Shown here one piece after another: positions 8,449 through 16,040 of a stretch of 28,693 nt of DNA. This DNA comes from a virus. The stretch is taken from positions 1-28,693 of IMG/VR virus record IMGVR_UViG_3300032331_001267; one strand, 5' to 3'. Within the stretch, counting starts at the first letter, position 1. Each line of letters starts with the position of its first letter. A program made the translations under genes and the position numbers. The notes beneath the pieces were generated by a model, which did no database searches, was not told where the DNA came from, and saw nothing but the letters and a program-made list of their open reading frames with translations.

Positions 8449-8658
8449 TCAACATCCTACGTTTGTGTCTACTTCATCAAGAGCCATCATAGCCTTGATA
8501 GAATCCATCAAAGTCTTTTGAAGACCAACTCTCGCAAAGACCTTGACAGCTTGCTCATCCATATCAACGATGACAGTTGCAGTACCATCATCATTTGAGA
8601 TAACATCATTCACGGTGATGAATCCACCTTCGAACTCGATAGGATCATTCTTTTCCAT
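8449..8658 (-). CDS. Small acidic hypothetical protein
   Basis: 69 aa, acidic. It begins with a predicted beta region (PIEFEGGFITVNDVISNDDG, TATVIVDMD) and ends with an amphipathic helix (VGLQKTLMDSIKAMMAL) and NVGC. A GAGG ribosome site is 8 bases upstream of ATG 8658. It lies directly downstream of tRNA-Gly, only 19 bases from its CCA end, so the tRNA and this gene are probably on the same transcript. No family recognised. Confidence 0.7.
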   Translation of the reverse strand: MEKNDPIEFEGGFITVNDVISNDDGTATVIVDMDEQAVKVFARVGLQKTLMDSIKAMMALDEVDTNVGC

Positions 8659-8677
8659 AATATAGCCTCACATGTTT

Positions 8678-8752
8678 TGGAGCGGGCGACAGGATTTGAA
8701 CCTGCGACGAACAGCTTGGAAGGCTGACACTCTACCCCTGAGTTACACCCGC
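8678..8752 (-). tRNA. tRNA-Gly (anticodon UCC)
   Basis: The minus strand folds into a full cloverleaf. The acceptor stem GCGGGTG/CGCCCGC has one G-U pair. The D-stem is ACTC/GAGT. The anticodon loop CTTCCAA gives anticodon UCC, reading GGA/GGG. The T-stem GCAGG/CCTGT encloses TTCAAAT. The discriminator is U at 8681 and CCA is encoded at 8680-8678, so the gene is self-sufficient for maturation. It sits between the helical-repeat membrane protein gene (8 bases away) and a small acidic gene. Confidence 0.95.
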
Positions 8753-8759
8753 AATTGTT

Positions 8760-9092
8760 TTACTTAGCCTTCTTGCCTCTCTTGGCCTTCTTGACTACTT
8801 CTTTGATCTCTTCTTTAACTTCCTTAACTTCTTCGACAACTGCTTCAATCTTCTCTTCGACCTTAGCAACCTCGACTTTAACTTCTTCAACTACAGTCTC
8901 AATCTTCTCTTCGACCTTGACGGTTTCGACCTTAACCTCTTCAACTACAGCTTCGACCTTCACAGCTTCAGCCTTGACTTCAGCCACAAGTGTTTCGACA
9001 GCCTCTTGAGTTTCTTCAACTTTCTTACCAAAGGTCTTGATGATAAAATAAACTATCAGACCTAGTAATCCTAAACCAATAACAACTTCCAT
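8760..9092 (-). CDS. N-terminally anchored membrane protein with 18-residue helical repeats
   Basis: 110 aa. Residues 1-19 are a hydrophobic anchor (EVVIGLGLLGLIVYFII). The rest is almost only Val, Glu, Lys and Ala, and ends in a strongly basic tail (KKAKRGKKAK). Two clear repeats start VEEKIE and run 18 residues, with a third degenerate copy before them. Eighteen residues equal five turns of a regular alpha-helix, so the protein should form one long straight amphipathic helix or coiled coil projecting from the inner membrane. AAAGGAG precedes ATG 9092. It has no enzymatic motif; a scaffold, spanin-like or membrane-remodelling role is only speculation. Confidence 0.8.
   Translation of the reverse strand: MEVVIGLGLLGLIVYFIIKTFGKKVEETQEAVETLVAEVKAEAVKVEAVVEEVKVETVKVEEKIETVVEEVKVEVAKVEEKIEAVVEEVKEVKEEIKEVVKKAKRGKKAK
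8826..8996 (-). repeat. Degenerate 54-nt in-frame coding repeats
   Basis: About three imperfect copies of an 18-codon unit within the membrane-anchored helical protein. The plus strand shows recurring blocks such as cttctcttcgacctt and cttcaactac. Copies differ at third positions and by Ala/Thr swaps, so the unit looks old and selected at protein level. Exact boundaries are approximate. Confidence 0.6.
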
Positions 9093-9104
9093 TTCATTTC
9101 TCCT

Positions 9105-9338
9105 TTAGACTAGATTACTCAAACCATACAACTCTGGATAGATGCGCTCTAGCACAATGAGAGCATCTTTCTTCCTACCATTTCTGAAGTGCCATACAAC
9201 ATCTTCGATTTCTTGGTCGAGATGGTCTTCTGACTTCTTCGTGATAAGATAACCACGACCTTCAAGTTCCTCGATAAGATCATCATCTTCGAAATTGTCG
9301 AGATCCTCTTCATCAACCCAGACTTCTTTGTACGGCAT
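9105..9338 (-). CDS. Small acidic phage protein
   Basis: 77 aa. The N-terminal half is very acidic (VDEEDLDNFEDDDLIEELE). It is followed by GRGYLITKK and a helical C-terminus (EIEDVVWHFRNGRKKDALIVLERIYPEL). Short proteins with this acidic opening recur in tailed phages, but I know of no assigned function; the acidic face could mimic nucleic acid. GGAG lies 8 bases upstream of ATG 9338. It is the first gene behind a candidate early promoter that overlaps the end of fcl. Confidence 0.75.
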   Translation of the reverse strand: MPYKEVWVDEEDLDNFEDDDLIEELEGRGYLITKKSEDHLDQEIEDVVWHFRNGRKKDALIVLERIYPELYGLSNLV

Positions 9339-9362
9339 CCGTTTAGCTCCTCATTGACTCTA

Positions 9363-9370
9363 TACTTATA
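9363..9370 (-). promoter_or_regulatory. Late-promoter-like box TATAAGTA
   Basis: The minus strand reads TATAAGTA, one base from the T4 late promoter consensus TATAAATA. It is 25 bases upstream of the ATG of the 77-aa gene and directly downstream of a candidate early promoter. In an A/T-rich gap a chance match is quite possible. Confidence 0.35.
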
Positions 9371-9398
9371 TATTATACTATCCGGCCGGTAATGTCAA
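9370..9398 (-). promoter_or_regulatory. Candidate host sigma-70-type early promoter
   Basis: The minus strand has TTGACA (9398-9393) and then TATAAT (9377-9372) with a 15-base spacer, or TAATAT (9375-9370) with a 17-base spacer. The -35 is a perfect match and lies inside the last codons of fcl. The expected start point falls about 25 bases before the ATG of the 77-aa gene. It would give the replication block (small genes, tRNA-Gly, gp43, uvsX, gp41) its own transcription start, independent of the glycan island. Confidence 0.6.
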
Positions 9399-10305
9399 AT
9401 TTTTTATACCATTCGTAAGTGTCAATAATTCCTGGCAATAGAAGAGTATTTGGTTTCCAACCTAGAGCTTTGATTTTGTCTATGTTCAGAACCTTACGCA
9501 TTGTACCATTCGGTTTAGTTTTATCCCAGATAATAAATCCTTCATAACCAACAACAGCAGCTACCATATTAGCTAGTTCTCTGATGCTAATATCTATACC
9601 AGTTCCTACATTGATGATTTCACCATCATCATAGTTGTCCATGAGGAATGTACAAGCCTCAGCCAAGTCATCGACATGAAGAAATTCACGCATAGGTGAA
9701 CCATCACCCCAGCATACAACTTCAGGATCATTATTCAACTTAGCCTTATGGAATCTATCAATCAGACCAGGAAGAACGTGTGAGTTCTCAGGATGAAAGT
9801 TATCGCCAGGACCATAGAGATTTGTCGGCATCAAAGAAATGGCATTGAAAGCATATTGCTCTCTGTATGCTTGACACATCTTGACACCTGCAATCTTTGC
9901 GATAGCATAAGCATCATTGGTTGGCTCTAACGAACCTGTAAGCAACTCAGACTCGGTGATTGGAATATTTGATAGCTTAGGATAGATGCAAGATGATCCA
10001 AGAAACACTAGCTTCTTCACATCATATACATATGCAGCATCGATTACATTGGTCTGTATCATCAAGTTCTCATAGATAAACTCGGCCTTGAAATCTTTAT
10101 TGGCCTTGATACCACCAACCTTTGCAGCCGCCAGATATACATAGTCAGGCTTGGTCTTCTCAAAAAAAGCATACACATCATCTTGGATAGTCAGATCAAC
10201 TTGTCTCCTATCTGCAACAATAGGTTCAATACCCTTCTTAATCAAGTTTCGAACAATAGCAGAACCAACAAGCCCTTTATGCCCTGCAACAAATACTTTA
10301 GTCAT
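9373..10305 (-). CDS. fcl: GDP-L-fucose synthase (GDP-4-keto-6-deoxymannose epimerase/reductase)
   Basis: 310 aa, close to the usual 310-320. It converts GDP-4-keto-6-deoxy-D-mannose to GDP-L-fucose using NADPH. The extended SDR signature is complete: Rossmann motif G-H-K-G-L-V-G (8-14), active-site L-G-S-S-C-I-Y-P with the catalytic Ser, and Y-A-I-A-K with the catalytic Tyr and Lys. Family signatures are also present: [19 protein letters not shown], and [10 protein letters not shown]. Start 10305 is preferred over an upstream in-frame start because GAGG lies 9 bases upstream and the N-terminus then matches the family. It overlaps the gmd stop by 8 bases, so the two enzymes are produced together. 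Confidence 0.96.
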   Translation of the reverse strand: MTKVFVAGHKGLVGSAIVRNLIKKGIEPIVADRRQVDLTIQDDVYAFFEKTKPDYVYLAAAKVGGIKANKDFKAEFIYENLMIQTNVIDAAYVYDVKKLVFLGSSCIYPKLSNIPITESELLTGSLEPTNDAYAIAKIAGVKMCQAYREQYAFNAISLMPTNLYGPGDNFHPENSHVLPGLIDRFHKAKLNNDPEVVCWGDGSPMREFLHVDDLAEACTFLMDNYDDGEIINVGTGIDISIRELANMVAAVVGYEGFIIWDKTKPNGTMRKVLNIDKIKALGWKPNTLLLPGIIDTYEWYKKFDITGRIV

Positions 10306-11302
10306 TTTCAGCCTCACACATTTCTTTGACAAGCTCTTTGAATGTAGTCTTAGGTTCCCAACCTAGTTCTCGTCTAGCCTTGCTATAATCACCAAGAAGA
10401 CTTTCGACTTCAGAAGGTCTATAGTATCTAGTATCAATTTGAATGATAGTTTTGCCAGTGTTTTTATCGACACCAAACTCTTTCTCTCCTTCGCCAAGCC
10501 ATATGATGTCCATACCAAAATATGGTGCAGAGGCTTCAACGAATTCACGAACAGAGTATTGCTCACCTGTAGCGATTACATAATCTTCAGGGTTCTCCTG
10601 TTGCAACATCAACCACATTGCCTCAACGAAATCTCTTGCATGACCCCAATCGCGTTTCGCATCAAGATTACCAAGATGCAATTTATCTTGCTTACCAATT
10701 GAAATCTTATGTAGTGCAGATGTGATCTTCTTGGTCACAAAGGTCTCACCGCGACGAGGAGATTCGTGATTAAAAAGAATACCTGTGCAGGCATACATGT
10801 GATATGCTTCACGATAGTTTCTGGTGATCCAGTAACCATAAAGCTTTGCAACACCATATGGGCTACGAGGATAAAATGGCGTCGTCTCTCTCTGAGGTAC
10901 TTCTTGAACCAATCCAAACATTTCAGATGTAGAAGCCTGATAAACCTTCGTGTAGTCATCAAGCTTCAATGCACGAACCGAATCGAGGATTCTCAGAGTG
11001 CCAAGAGCATCAACCTGACCTGTATATTCAGGCATATCAAACGAAACTCTCACATGGCTTTGGGCTGCAAGATTATAAATTTCAGACGGAGTGATCTCGC
11101 CAATAATCTGTGTCAATCGGCTAGAGTCGGTCATATCACCATAATGCAGATTCAGTTTATCATAGATATGATCGATGCGACCTGTATTGAAAGATGAACT
11201 GCGACGGATAATTCCATGCACTTCATAACCCTTAGACAAAAGCAACTCGGCTAGATATGAGCCGTCTTGACCGGTGATACCGGTAATCAATGCAACTGTC
11301 AT
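10298..11302 (-). CDS. gmd: GDP-mannose 4,6-dehydratase
   Basis: 334 aa, near the family norm. It converts GDP-D-mannose to GDP-4-keto-6-deoxy-D-mannose, the first step to GDP-fucose. Motifs: NADP-binding G-I-T-G-Q-D-G (8-14), the family-typical [15 protein letters not shown], active-site S-T-S-E-M-F-G, catalytic Y-G-V-A-K, and [18 protein letters not shown], which is diagnostic for Gmd. Also present is [21 protein letters not shown] is upstream of ATG 11302. It is immediately followed by fcl, the standard GDP-fucose pair. Confidence 0.97.
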   Translation of the reverse strand: MTVALITGITGQDGSYLAELLLSKGYEVHGIIRRSSSFNTGRIDHIYDKLNLHYGDMTDSSRLTQIIGEITPSEIYNLAAQSHVRVSFDMPEYTGQVDALGTLRILDSVRALKLDDYTKVYQASTSEMFGLVQEVPQRETTPFYPRSPYGVAKLYGYWITRNYREAYHMYACTGILFNHESPRRGETFVTKKITSALHKISIGKQDKLHLGNLDAKRDWGHARDFVEAMWLMLQQENPEDYVIATGEQYSVREFVEASAPYFGMDIIWLGEGEKEFGVDKNTGKTIIQIDTRYYRPSEVESLLGDYSKARRELGWEPKTTFKELVKEMCEAEND

Positions 11303-11314
11303 TTCAAAGTATCC

Positions 11315-12007
11315 TTATTTCGACCAATTTTGATAGTCGTCACGAATGAGAGAATGTGAAGACCCGTTGTGTGGGCCTGGCGGAAATGGATTGTTCATAT
11401 CTACATAGACGAGGTTTTCACCGACAAGACCATGATGATGTAAGTTAGCAGACATTATATCTTCACCATTCATTGGCACGTTCTGAGAATAGTAATAATC
11501 CAGATAGAGATAAGCTGACATATGCTTAGTCATAACGACAGATGAACCAAAAGCAAACTGGTCATTACCAAAATCTCTTTGAGGAACAATACGACAATTT
11601 GGAATGTATATCTTATCTTTAGCCAACTGACCGAATGGAATACGACCATTCATGGCATAATCAGTTCTTGACCTGATAACGAAATCATAAGGCTGTGTCA
11701 GTACCTCATATCCAATCCTCAATAGTGAAGACTGAAAGATAGAATAGTTTGAAGATACGGTGAAGCGAGCAGGATGCTTTATTGCATCCGGCACTCTTGG
11801 ATATTTCTTATCCATATCTTCATCGAACATAGAGTCCTCAAACTTATAGGCCTTAGGTTTATAAAGGTCGATGATCTCTTGATTGTAATCGGTGTTCCAT
11901 GAATGAATGAATACGTCTACATCCTCATCAAGGAGGTTTCTCTTGTAGAACTCATAACCTTTACGAAACGATCTGGGCTGGCCAGCAAAGCATAGAGCGA
12001 TTTTCAC
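11315..12007 (-). CDS. Glycosyltransferase-like protein of the glycan island
   Basis: 230 aa. It begins MKIALCFAGQPRSFRKGYEF and continues DVDVFIHSWNTDYNQ. This opening (F-A-G-Q-P-R-S ... D-V-F-I-H-S-W) is typical of a family of phage and bacterial surface-polysaccharide proteins thought to be GT-A-like transferases. A middle segment (YDFVIRSRTDYAMNG) carries an R-x-R-x-D that could serve as the metal/nucleotide site. The start codon is GTG 12007, whose GTGA overlaps the stop of the upstream gene. The donor and acceptor cannot be deduced. Confidence 0.7.
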   Translation of the reverse strand: MKIALCFAGQPRSFRKGYEFYKRNLLDEDVDVFIHSWNTDYNQEIIDLYKPKAYKFEDSMFDEDMDKKYPRVPDAIKHPARFTVSSNYSIFQSSLLRIGYEVLTQPYDFVIRSRTDYAMNGRIPFGQLAKDKIYIPNCRIVPQRDFGNDQFAFGSSVVMTKHMSAYLYLDYYYSQNVPMNGEDIMSANLHHHGLVGENLVYVDMNNPFPPGPHNGSSHSLIRDDYQNWSK

Positions 12008-12453
12008 ATTGACCTCAAAGTTTCAACATAGTCTGAACACACACCGATTGTCTTTAGCTTGTGACATTCTTCTAATGACCATTCCAATTCAGGAAGAACC
12101 ATGATGCAGGCACCAGCGGGTTGCTTACCTGGATAAGCCCAAACGAAACCATGACTGGTGATAGTATAGTTATCCGTCTGATGCCAAAAGTAAACGAGAT
12201 TGCTATAGCATAGCTTGTCAAGAGCCTCTGGATTCTTGCAGTGAATCCAGAGGTAGTCTTTACGATCCTTCAACCATTCCATATCAACTTCATATTGACC
12301 TTCGTCATGCCCTAACATAAACTTACCGTCTATGTATCTAAGATCAACTTCTACATGGTAGCCGATATCAATGGCTTTGTCAATAGCCTCAGGTGAATTT
12401 TCTTCACAAGATTTTGGGCCTGTAAGATTGCCTCTATGAGAGATAAGAAACAT
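12004..12453 (-). CDS. Glycerophosphodiester phosphodiesterase-like (short TIM-barrel) protein
   Basis: 149 aa, much shorter than true GDPD enzymes (about 240-350 aa). The opening I-S-H-R-G-N matches the GDPD catalytic H-R-G, followed by S-C-E-E-N-S-P-E-A-I-D-K-A and then V-E-V-D-L-R-x-x-D-G-x-x-x-L-G-H-D, which carry the usual metal-binding E-x-D and catalytic H-D. The later barrel strands are only partly visible (YLWIHCKN). It could be a minimal phosphodiesterase acting on a phosphoglycerol or sugar-phosphate moiety. It overlaps the HAD-nucleotidyltransferase fusion stop as TAATG, suggesting a shared pathway. Confidence 0.7.
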   Translation of the reverse strand: MFLISHRGNLTGPKSCEENSPEAIDKAIDIGYHVEVDLRYIDGKFMLGHDEGQYEVDMEWLKDRKDYLWIHCKNPEALDKLCYSNLVYFWHQTDNYTITSHGFVWAYPGKQPAGACIMVLPELEWSLEECHKLKTIGVCSDYVETLRSM

Positions 12454-13835
12454 TATAGTTCACCACCATTATAGTTTTCAAGGAAGTAATTTAGGTCTTC
12501 TGGTGTACCGATACCCCACATCCTGTCGATTTTCTTGACCCTGATCTTCTTGCCATCAGCGATAGCTTCATTGAATACAGGGCACACATAGAACTCGTTG
12601 TTGGTTCGAATGTTCTTTTCAATCATCTGTTCGGCATACTTCACATAGTCAGAGCCATGCTTCCAGTAATAGACACCAACAGTAGCAATGTCTGAGATAG
12701 GATTCTTCTCAGCCACCTCTGTCACGAATCCATCTTCACCAATCTTTGCGAATGACCACTTAGGATGTGTGGCTCTAAACGTCACAATGCCACCATCAAT
12801 ACCATCGGCAGTGAAAGCATACAGACATTCATTAGAATTCCATTCGATGAATTGGTCTGAGTTTGCCATGAGCAATGGTTGGTCGTTATCAATAAGTTCT
12901 TTAGCCAATAGTGTAGTGCAAGCCGCACCTTCTGTCAACCCATCCACCTGAATGATATCACAACCAGGCTGGATTAGATTGAGCAACTGTTTCAAGTTAT
13001 ACTTCTCATAGTGATCTTTCTGAACGATGAAGATATAGTGAGCTTCAACATTCAAATTATCGGTCACCACCTGGATCATTGGCTTATTATGAACCTCGAT
13101 TAGTGGTTTTGGAAATGTGTAACCAGCCTGTGCAAACCTGCTGCCAGCACCTGCCATAGGAATCAATACATTCATCTTATTATCTCTCCATGAAATCTTC
13201 TTCTTCTTCACACCATTCAATAGCTCAACAGCCTCTCTGACCTTCTCTTCTTTCATATCATAGGAGTCTTTGATAGGAATAAGATGAGCACCAGAGTTCA
13301 ATGCACCTTCACGGCCGATGTGGCTATCTTCAAAAATGACAGTATCTTTCGGCAGAGCATTGAGTGCTGTCATACACTGCCAATACATTTCAGGATATGG
13401 CTTGCTTCTCTTCACATCTTCATTGCTGACATAGTAATCAACATATCGCATGACACCAATTGACAGTAGAGCGAGCTTGACTGTCTCGCGGATAGAATTA
13501 CTAGCCACAGCAATTCGAATGCCTTGTCGATGTAGAAAGCGAAACATAGACACTAACTCATAGTCTATATCAAACATACCCATGAGTTCAAATGTGGCCT
13601 GTTGCTTGTCTTTCCATATGCTATCGTAATATTTTGGATCAAGCCCTTTGTTCAAAGAAAGCATCTCAAGCTTCTTAGTCGTACTCAATCCATCATAGAT
13701 ACTCAGATGCTCTTCACGAGTGATGATATAATCTTCACTGAGATTTCGCAGAGCATCATTCAAAGCCTTATAGTGCAACTCTCGCGAATCGATGAGTACA
13801 CCATCAAGATCAAAAATAACAAGCTTATTCATCAT
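12453..13835 (-). CDS. Fusion of HAD phosphatase and sugar-phosphate nucleotidyltransferase
   Basis: 460 aa in two domains. Residues 1-205 are a HAD-superfamily hydrolase: F-D-L-D-G-V-L (8-14) with the nucleophile Asp, a Ser/Asn motif V-A-S-N-S, a Lys motif K-R-S-K-P-Y-P-E, and I-F-E-D-S-H-I-G-R-E-G. Residues 221-460 are a complete GT-A-type nucleotidyltransferase: LIPMAGAGSRFAQAGYTFPK (224-243), M-A-N-S-D-Q-F (the usual D-x-D place) and a late W-G-I-G-T-P-E-D-L. The natural inference is dephosphorylation and nucleotide activation of a small phosphorylated precursor. Consecutive ATGs at 13835 and 13832 are both possible. An in-frame ATG at 13175 with its own GGAG could make the transferase separately. 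Confidence 0.88.
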   Translation of the reverse strand: MMNKLVIFDLDGVLIDSRELHYKALNDALRNLSEDYIITREEHLSIYDGLSTTKKLEMLSLNKGLDPKYYDSIWKDKQQATFELMGMFDIDYELVSMFRFLHRQGIRIAVASNSIRETVKLALLSIGVMRYVDYYVSNEDVKRSKPYPEMYWQCMTALNALPKDTVIFEDSHIGREGALNSGAHLIPIKDSYDMKEEKVREAVELLNGVKKKKISWRDNKMNVLIPMAGAGSRFAQAGYTFPKPLIEVHNKPMIQVVTDNLNVEAHYIFIVQKDHYEKYNLKQLLNLIQPGCDIIQVDGLTEGAACTTLLAKELIDNDQPLLMANSDQFIEWNSNECLYAFTADGIDGGIVTFRATHPKWSFAKIGEDGFVTEVAEKNPISDIATVGVYYWKHGSDYVKYAEQMIEKNIRTNNEFYVCPVFNEAIADGKKIRVKKIDRMWGIGTPEDLNYFLENYNGGEL

Positions 13836-14452
13836 ACCCTCTTAAAGAAAAGATTTACTTCATTACCATTGATGTCAGCACATTGTTTACCAACACCATC
13901 AGCTTCAACTCTGACTTCAAAACCTTTCGATTCGAGCCAAGGCTTCACAACACTCACCGTATTATCTTCGATATCATACAGTTCGACATGATTTGCAACT
14001 TCACACACACCTTCTTTGACGATACCAATCATATCACCCAGGCTCTTCATAACATTGAAGTCATTACCTTGAGCATCAACATGAAGATAATCGATCTCTT
14101 TGATACCATATAATTTTACGAAATCATCAAGACGAATACACATCATCTTTGAAATCGTTTCATCATAGTTGAATTCACCACGACTCCACTTAGAATGAAT
14201 GTCTGGTGCAAATTGATGAAGACTGCTACAGCCCCAATCACCACCTTTTGAGATATTAAATTGCTTGAATCCATTCTCAACATCAATGGCGGCCATGATA
14301 AGATGAAATTTTGGATTGCTGCCGAAACGATCTATCAAATCTTTGGCCAATTGTGGCACAGGTTCGAATGAGTATAGTTCTACGTCTCTATATGACAAAA
14401 ACCTTTCAGTGTCTTGGCCTTGATTCGCACCGACTTCAATGATAACTGGCAT
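13832..14452 (-). CDS. FkbM-family SAM-dependent methyltransferase
   Basis: 206 aa. The SAM-binding motif is at the very start: I-I-E-V-G-A-N-Q-G-Q-D-T, then L-Y-S-F-E-P-V-P (acidic motif II) and, after a variable loop, I-R-L-D-D-F-V and I-D-Y-L-H-V-D-A-Q-G-N-D-F-N-V-M-K-S, which is the FkbM signature. FkbM proteins O-methylate sugars or polyketides. It overlaps both neighbours (TAATG before, ATGA after). This is one of two FkbM proteins in the island, and they are not close copies of one another. Confidence 0.85.
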   Translation of the reverse strand: MPVIIEVGANQGQDTERFLSYRDVELYSFEPVPQLAKDLIDRFGSNPKFHLIMAAIDVENGFKQFNISKGGDWGCSSLHQFAPDIHSKWSRGEFNYDETISKMMCIRLDDFVKLYGIKEIDYLHVDAQGNDFNVMKSLGDMIGIVKEGVCEVANHVELYDIEDNTVSVVKPWLESKGFEVRVEADGVGKQCADINGNEVNLFFKRV

Positions 14453-15159
14453 TATTGATAATCAAACCTTTCTTTAACCTCTGGATGAATTTGCCCGCCG
14501 CGACCATCAGGAGGTAAGTGGTCACGGCAGCAGGTATAATATGAATTCACATCACTAATCTCATGTACATCCGAGATGAAGTGCATTTCACTCTCAGGTA
14601 TATATTGTGTTAGTTTAACATATAACCCGTGGGTGTCAACCATTGGTTTACCTCTAGGCCACGCATATGTTTCATACATAGCTTTCATCACTGTTGCCGA
14701 CCATCTCTGTGGAAAGATGTAGAAGTTATCGCAGGTAAATCTGGCATTTTCCCACCAACCTTGTTCTCGAAATAGAAAGTTAAATTTGGTGAAGTCTACA
14801 TTACTATCAGCAATCACCTTGCTGAAGTGTATATCATTTCGGCAGAACACAATAGCATCCACACTTTCGTCATGGACAAAATTGACAAACGAAGCACCCT
14901 TTGATGTAAAGGCATCTGAACCTTTCAATTCAGAGAATAGAACCCTATCAGGATTTGTAGTACGATAGAATTCTTCTTGTATCTTCTTATCATCTATATG
15001 GTATGTTGAGAAGTAGATTTTTGCTTCATGACCTTTCGCAACAAAAGGATCAATCAGCATCTTCTTGATGTTTGGCCAGCAATGCCTAAAATCTCTATTG
15101 ATAGGAGTTTTACCTCCTGCGCCGTATGCGATACCATAGAAAGCAAAACCAAGTCTCAA
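14452..15159 (-). CDS. Unknown glycan-island protein, probably glycosyltransferase-like
   Basis: 235 aa. The N-terminus (LGFAFYGIAYGAGGKTPINR) is followed by a hydrophobic strand/acidic pattern, I-Y-F-S-T-Y-H-I-D-D. The middle has V-D-A-I-V-F-C-R-N-D-I-H-F-S-K, which resembles the R-x-D segment of the other glycosyltransferase-like proteins here. Trp-rich C-terminal part. The start codon is TTG 15159 with GGAG 7 bases upstream, and it overlaps the fucosyltransferase stop. I cannot assign a substrate; the call rests on context and pattern. Confidence 0.6.
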   Translation of the reverse strand: MRLGFAFYGIAYGAGGKTPINRDFRHCWPNIKKMLIDPFVAKGHEAKIYFSTYHIDDKKIQEEFYRTTNPDRVLFSELKGSDAFTSKGASFVNFVHDESVDAIVFCRNDIHFSKVIADSNVDFTKFNFLFREQGWWENARFTCDNFYIFPQRWSATVMKAMYETYAWPRGKPMVDTHGLYVKLTQYIPESEMHFISDVHEISDVNSYYTCCRDHLPPDGRGGQIHPEVKERFDYQ

Positions 15160-16040
15160 TTCAAAACTCCATGATATACATTAGCTGCGAACCAGTATGT
15201 AAACAAGTGCATATCGAATACCTTGTTTCTAGTATTCAAAATAGGTTGCTGTAGAAGTCTATTATATTCTGTATCATTCTGGTCTAGATGTTCAATATAC
15301 TTTATCATCTCAGCATCGTTGATGAAATCGTGGTGAGAGATGAAAGCATTCGGATTGAAATCCATTTCGACTGTTGGGCTACCCCAATAGATAGGTACTG
15401 TGTTATAAGAGAGAGCATGGAACAACTTCTCTGTCACATAACCTGGATACGAGGTATTCTCATAGCAAAGATTGAACTTGCGTTTCTCCAAGAACTCTTT
15501 CTTCGATAAATGAAAGTCAGATAGACCATCACGACCGAGTATGTAACCAATGTTATTGAATAGAGGCCCACCACTATCGATCTGCTTATACTTCGATAGC
15601 TGATGGAACATAATGTTTCTGGGTTCACAGCCACCATTCTTCACAACAAAGCTACAGAAGCCAGTCTTGTCTGAGGCTTTAGCATCTCTTTTCACATCTC
15701 TGATATCAGATAGACCCAGCTTCTTGGTATTCACCCAGTTGTCGATAACATATAGTGGAAGCCTATAGTGATTCTTAGAATCTATATGGTCAAATGACAT
15801 TGCAAAGTGGGCAGCATAGTCAGAAGGTCTTGCGTTTTCACCTGTGAAGAATATCTTGATGACCTTCTTATCATTGAACCTATGATTGTCTTGACCGAAG
15901 TTTGCATCGCAGAAGATTAGATAGTCAGGGTTCTCATCATCTCTGATAATTTCAAACGCATCGGATAGAGCATCGATGAAGAATTCGTCTAATGGTTTGA
16001 AGTAGTCTGTGAAGCCTAGTCTGAGAACAGGCTTATTCAT
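15156..16040 (-). CDS. GT10-family (alpha-1,3-type) fucosyltransferase
   Basis: 294 aa. The C-terminal half carries the GT10 donor-binding signature: C-Y-E-N-T-S-Y-P-G-Y-V-T-E-K-L-F-H-A-L (192-210), then N-T-V-P-I-Y-W-G (213-220), where E194, N195 and K205 are the GDP-fucose contacts expected in the family. The N-terminal part has F-F-T-G-E-N (64-69), as in Helicobacter-type FucTs, and F-C-S-F-V-V (128-133). The family transfers L-fucose from GDP-fucose to GlcNAc or similar. Bacterial members are soluble or peripheral; no signal or transmembrane segment is seen. In the same island gmd and fcl make its donor. It overlaps the upstream gene by ATGA. Confidence 0.9.
   Translation of the reverse strand: MNKPVLRLGFTDYFKPLDEFFIDALSDAFEIIRDDENPDYLIFCDANFGQDNHRFNDKKVIKIFFTGENARPSDYAAHFAMSFDHIDSKNHYRLPLYVIDNWVNTKKLGLSDIRDVKRDAKASDKTGFCSFVVKNGGCEPRNIMFHQLSKYKQIDSGGPLFNNIGYILGRDGLSDFHLSKKEFLEKRKFNLCYENTSYPGYVTEKLFHALSYNTVPIYWGSPTVEMDFNPNAFISHHDFINDAEMIKYIEHLDQNDTEYNRLLQQPILNTRNKVFDMHLFTYWFAANVYHGVLN

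Noticed and set aside
8826-8996. Repeats that might be a CRISPR array
   Set aside because: The repeats are contiguous, in frame, degenerate at third positions and have no spacers; they are protein repeats.
8755-9009. Plus-strand 84-aa Ser/Thr-rich ORF
   Set aside because: It is the antisense of the Val/Glu/Lys repeat gene; low complexity keeps the reverse frame open. No ribosome site or plus-strand neighbours.
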